From assembly GCA_017303795.1 (NCBI GenBank), contig JAFLBR010000012.1:90265-154264 (forward strand): 64,000 bases of DNA, read 5' to 3'. Positions within the stretch are counted from its first letter, which is position 1, and every line of letters begins with the position of its first letter. This stretch comes from Cytophagales bacterium (GTDB taxonomy: Bacteria; Bacteroidota; Bacteroidia; Cytophagales; Cyclobacteriaceae). Position numbers and translations under genes: made by a program. Shown piece after piece: positions 63,069 through 64,000 of this stretch. The notes under the pieces are model-generated. The model was given only the letters and a program-made list of their open reading frames with translations, had not been told where the DNA came from and ran no database searches.

Positions 63069-63670
63069 TTAAGTATTTTGTTTCATTTGGGTTAATACTG
63101 TGTTGTGCTTTTAGTGCGCAACCTAACAAGGCACCGGTTCGCATACTATTTGTTGGCAACAGCCTAACTTATGCCAACAACCTTCCGCAACTGGTAACGC
63201 AAGTTGCTTCAAAGAATGACCTTAATGTGAAGACAGAAATGCTTGCTTATGCAAACTATGCACTTGAAGATCATTGGAACGATGGTAAATTACAAAAACT
63301 GATTGCAAGTGGCAGATTTGATTATGTGGTAGTTCAACAAGGACCATCATCGCAGGCTGATGGAAAAGCAATGTTGCTGGATTATGGCGAGCGTATTAAA
63401 TCGCTCTGCATCAAACATAGAGTGCAACTAGCTTTTTACATGGTTTGGCCGGCATACAGCAATTACAAAATGTTTGACGGTGTAATTGCAAACTACACAC
63501 TTGCGGCAACTGAAACTAACTCCATACTTTGTCCGGTAGGGCAAGTGTGGAAAAATCATTTCGAGGCCACACAGGATTTTTCTTACTATGGCCCGGATGG
63601 TTTTCATCCTTCGCTTGGCGGAAGCCAGCGTGCAGCCGAAGTGATTTTTGAATCTTTAAAGCTCCAGTAA
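63065..63670 (+). CDS. SGNH/GDSL-type hydrolase
   Basis: 201 residues from a GTG that overlaps the TGA of the propeller gene. A signal peptide (LILCCAFSA) leads to block I VGNSLTYANNLP with the catalytic Ser, block III-like VVVQQGPSS, and the end DGFHPSLGGS with Asp/His. SGNH enzymes are exported esterases on carbohydrate or lipid esters. Its coupling to the propeller protein suggests a shared substrate. Confidence 0.9.
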   Translation: MIKYFVSFGLILCCAFSAQPNKAPVRILFVGNSLTYANNLPQLVTQVASKNDLNVKTEMLAYANYALEDHWNDGKLQKLIASGRFDYVVVQQGPSSQADGKAMLLDYGERIKSLCIKHRVQLAFYMVWPAYSNYKMFDGVIANYTLAATETNSILCPVGQVWKNHFEATQDFSYYGPDGFHPSLGGSQRAAEVIFESLKLQ

Positions 63671-63683
63671 TAATACTTGCTTA

Positions 63684-63875
63684 CTAAAATCTGTGATACA
63701 CAGTTTTATTGCCACCATATTCATACACTAATGTATCTGCATGTAGTTTATACATCCATGCGGTTATGGTATCATCGGGATAATAGATCATTAAGCTATC
63801 GCCTTTTTTGAAAAAGCGGGCTTTGTTTTGAGGCATATTACTGAAAAATAGTTGGTGATACCCCCTTGGGGACAT
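63684..63875 (-). pseudogene. Possible C-terminal remnant of a hypothetical protein
   Basis: 63 residues from an ATG at 63875. The sequence is protein-like (FFKKGDSLMIYYPDDTITAW, KLHADTLVYEYGGNKTVYHRF) and looks like the last part of a larger beta-rich protein. A TGA lies shortly upstream, so the 5' part is missing or in another frame. No family is recognised. Confidence 0.35.
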
Positions 63876-63897
63876 TGACAATCATTGCGTTACAAGG

Positions 63898-63931
63898 AGT
63901 TTAGTGAAAGTGGTTTCACTAAACTTTTTTT
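63898..63931 (+). terminator. Strong hairpin with T-run near the right edge
   Basis: AGTTTAGTGAAA and its perfect complement form a 12-base stem around GTGG, followed by at least six T. It has the form of a rho-independent terminator for the plus strand, although the nearest plus-strand gene ends 228 bases earlier. An ATG lies only 5 bases after the T-run. Confidence 0.7.
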
Positions 63932-63935
63932 GTTT

Positions 63936-64000
63936 ATGAGAAACACAAAAAAAACGATGTTGGGCATGTGGAAGTTTAGCCGTAATTCGCTGGGGAATTC
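63936..64000 (+). CDS. Start of an unidentified gene, cut by the right edge
   Basis: An ATG at 63936 opens a frame of 21 codons (MRNTKKTMLGMWKF and onward) to the window end. It lies directly after the hairpin at 63898. Too short for assignment; coding status unproven. Confidence 0.3.
   Translation, partial: MRNTKKTMLGMWKFSRNSLGN

Overview
The window is a stretch of a Bacteroidota chromosome, most likely from order Cytophagales. The pointers are: secreted proteins with T9SS C-terminal sorting domains, a PorU2-like C25 peptidase, a hybrid two-component system (HTCS) protein, TAnnTTTG-type -7 promoter elements, weak Shine-Dalgarno sites, moderate-to-low GC, and AT-rich palindromic intergenic repeats. 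Genus is inferred from general features only. There are no rRNA genes, no CRISPR array and no intact insertion sequence.

Layout. 1-4 kb: a DUF4403 protein running off the left edge, a secreted amidohydrolase and a TPR lipoprotein. 4.0-6.5 kb: a small AT-rich island in which an AAA ATPase and a DUF4276/TOPRIM-like protein lie between an intact tRNA-Arg(CCT) gene and a diverged full-length second copy; this is the best candidate for a mobile, possibly defensive, two-gene system. 6.5-11.8 kb: housekeeping and accessory genes (esterase, MarC, class V aminotransferase, Tat-type dienelactone hydrolase). 11.9-19.4 kb: a rearranged region. A 5'-truncated HTCS regulator and a 5'-truncated RHS-repeat protein meet head to head near 14,820. 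The RHS gene is followed by a tiny membrane protein (candidate immunity partner) and a coiled-coil/beta-barrel protein. 19.6-24.3 kb: two secreted GH13 enzymes, the second with a T9SS signal.

24.4-43 kb: a CHASE3-type histidine kinase, a DPP-IV peptidase coupled to a maleylpyruvate-isomerase-like protein, a conserved helical protein of unknown function, a tightly overlapping six-gene operon (TauE-type permease, two membrane proteins, SMP-30-type lactonase, two serine hydrolases), an M3 oligopeptidase, MarR/YceI, a TrmN6-like methyltransferase, a third serine hydrolase and a DEAD-box helicase. 43-44.7 kb: a secreted glycan-binding/Hint fusion and a small repeat protein.

44.8-49.5 kb: a phenylacetyl-CoA epoxidase locus (tetR-paaA-paaB-paaC-paaD, all on the minus strand, no paaE) interrupted by a VapBC-like toxin-antitoxin pair plus a membrane gene, and by two palindromic repeats. 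49.5-57 kb: an ECF sigma/anti-sigma/beta-barrel operon, a beta-CASP RNase-like protein and a PadR-PspC envelope-stress-type operon with palindromic operator candidates. 57-63.7 kb: a giant PorU2-like C25 peptidase followed by a PD40 propeller protein and an SGNH hydrolase. The right edge carries a strong hairpin followed by the start of an unidentified gene.
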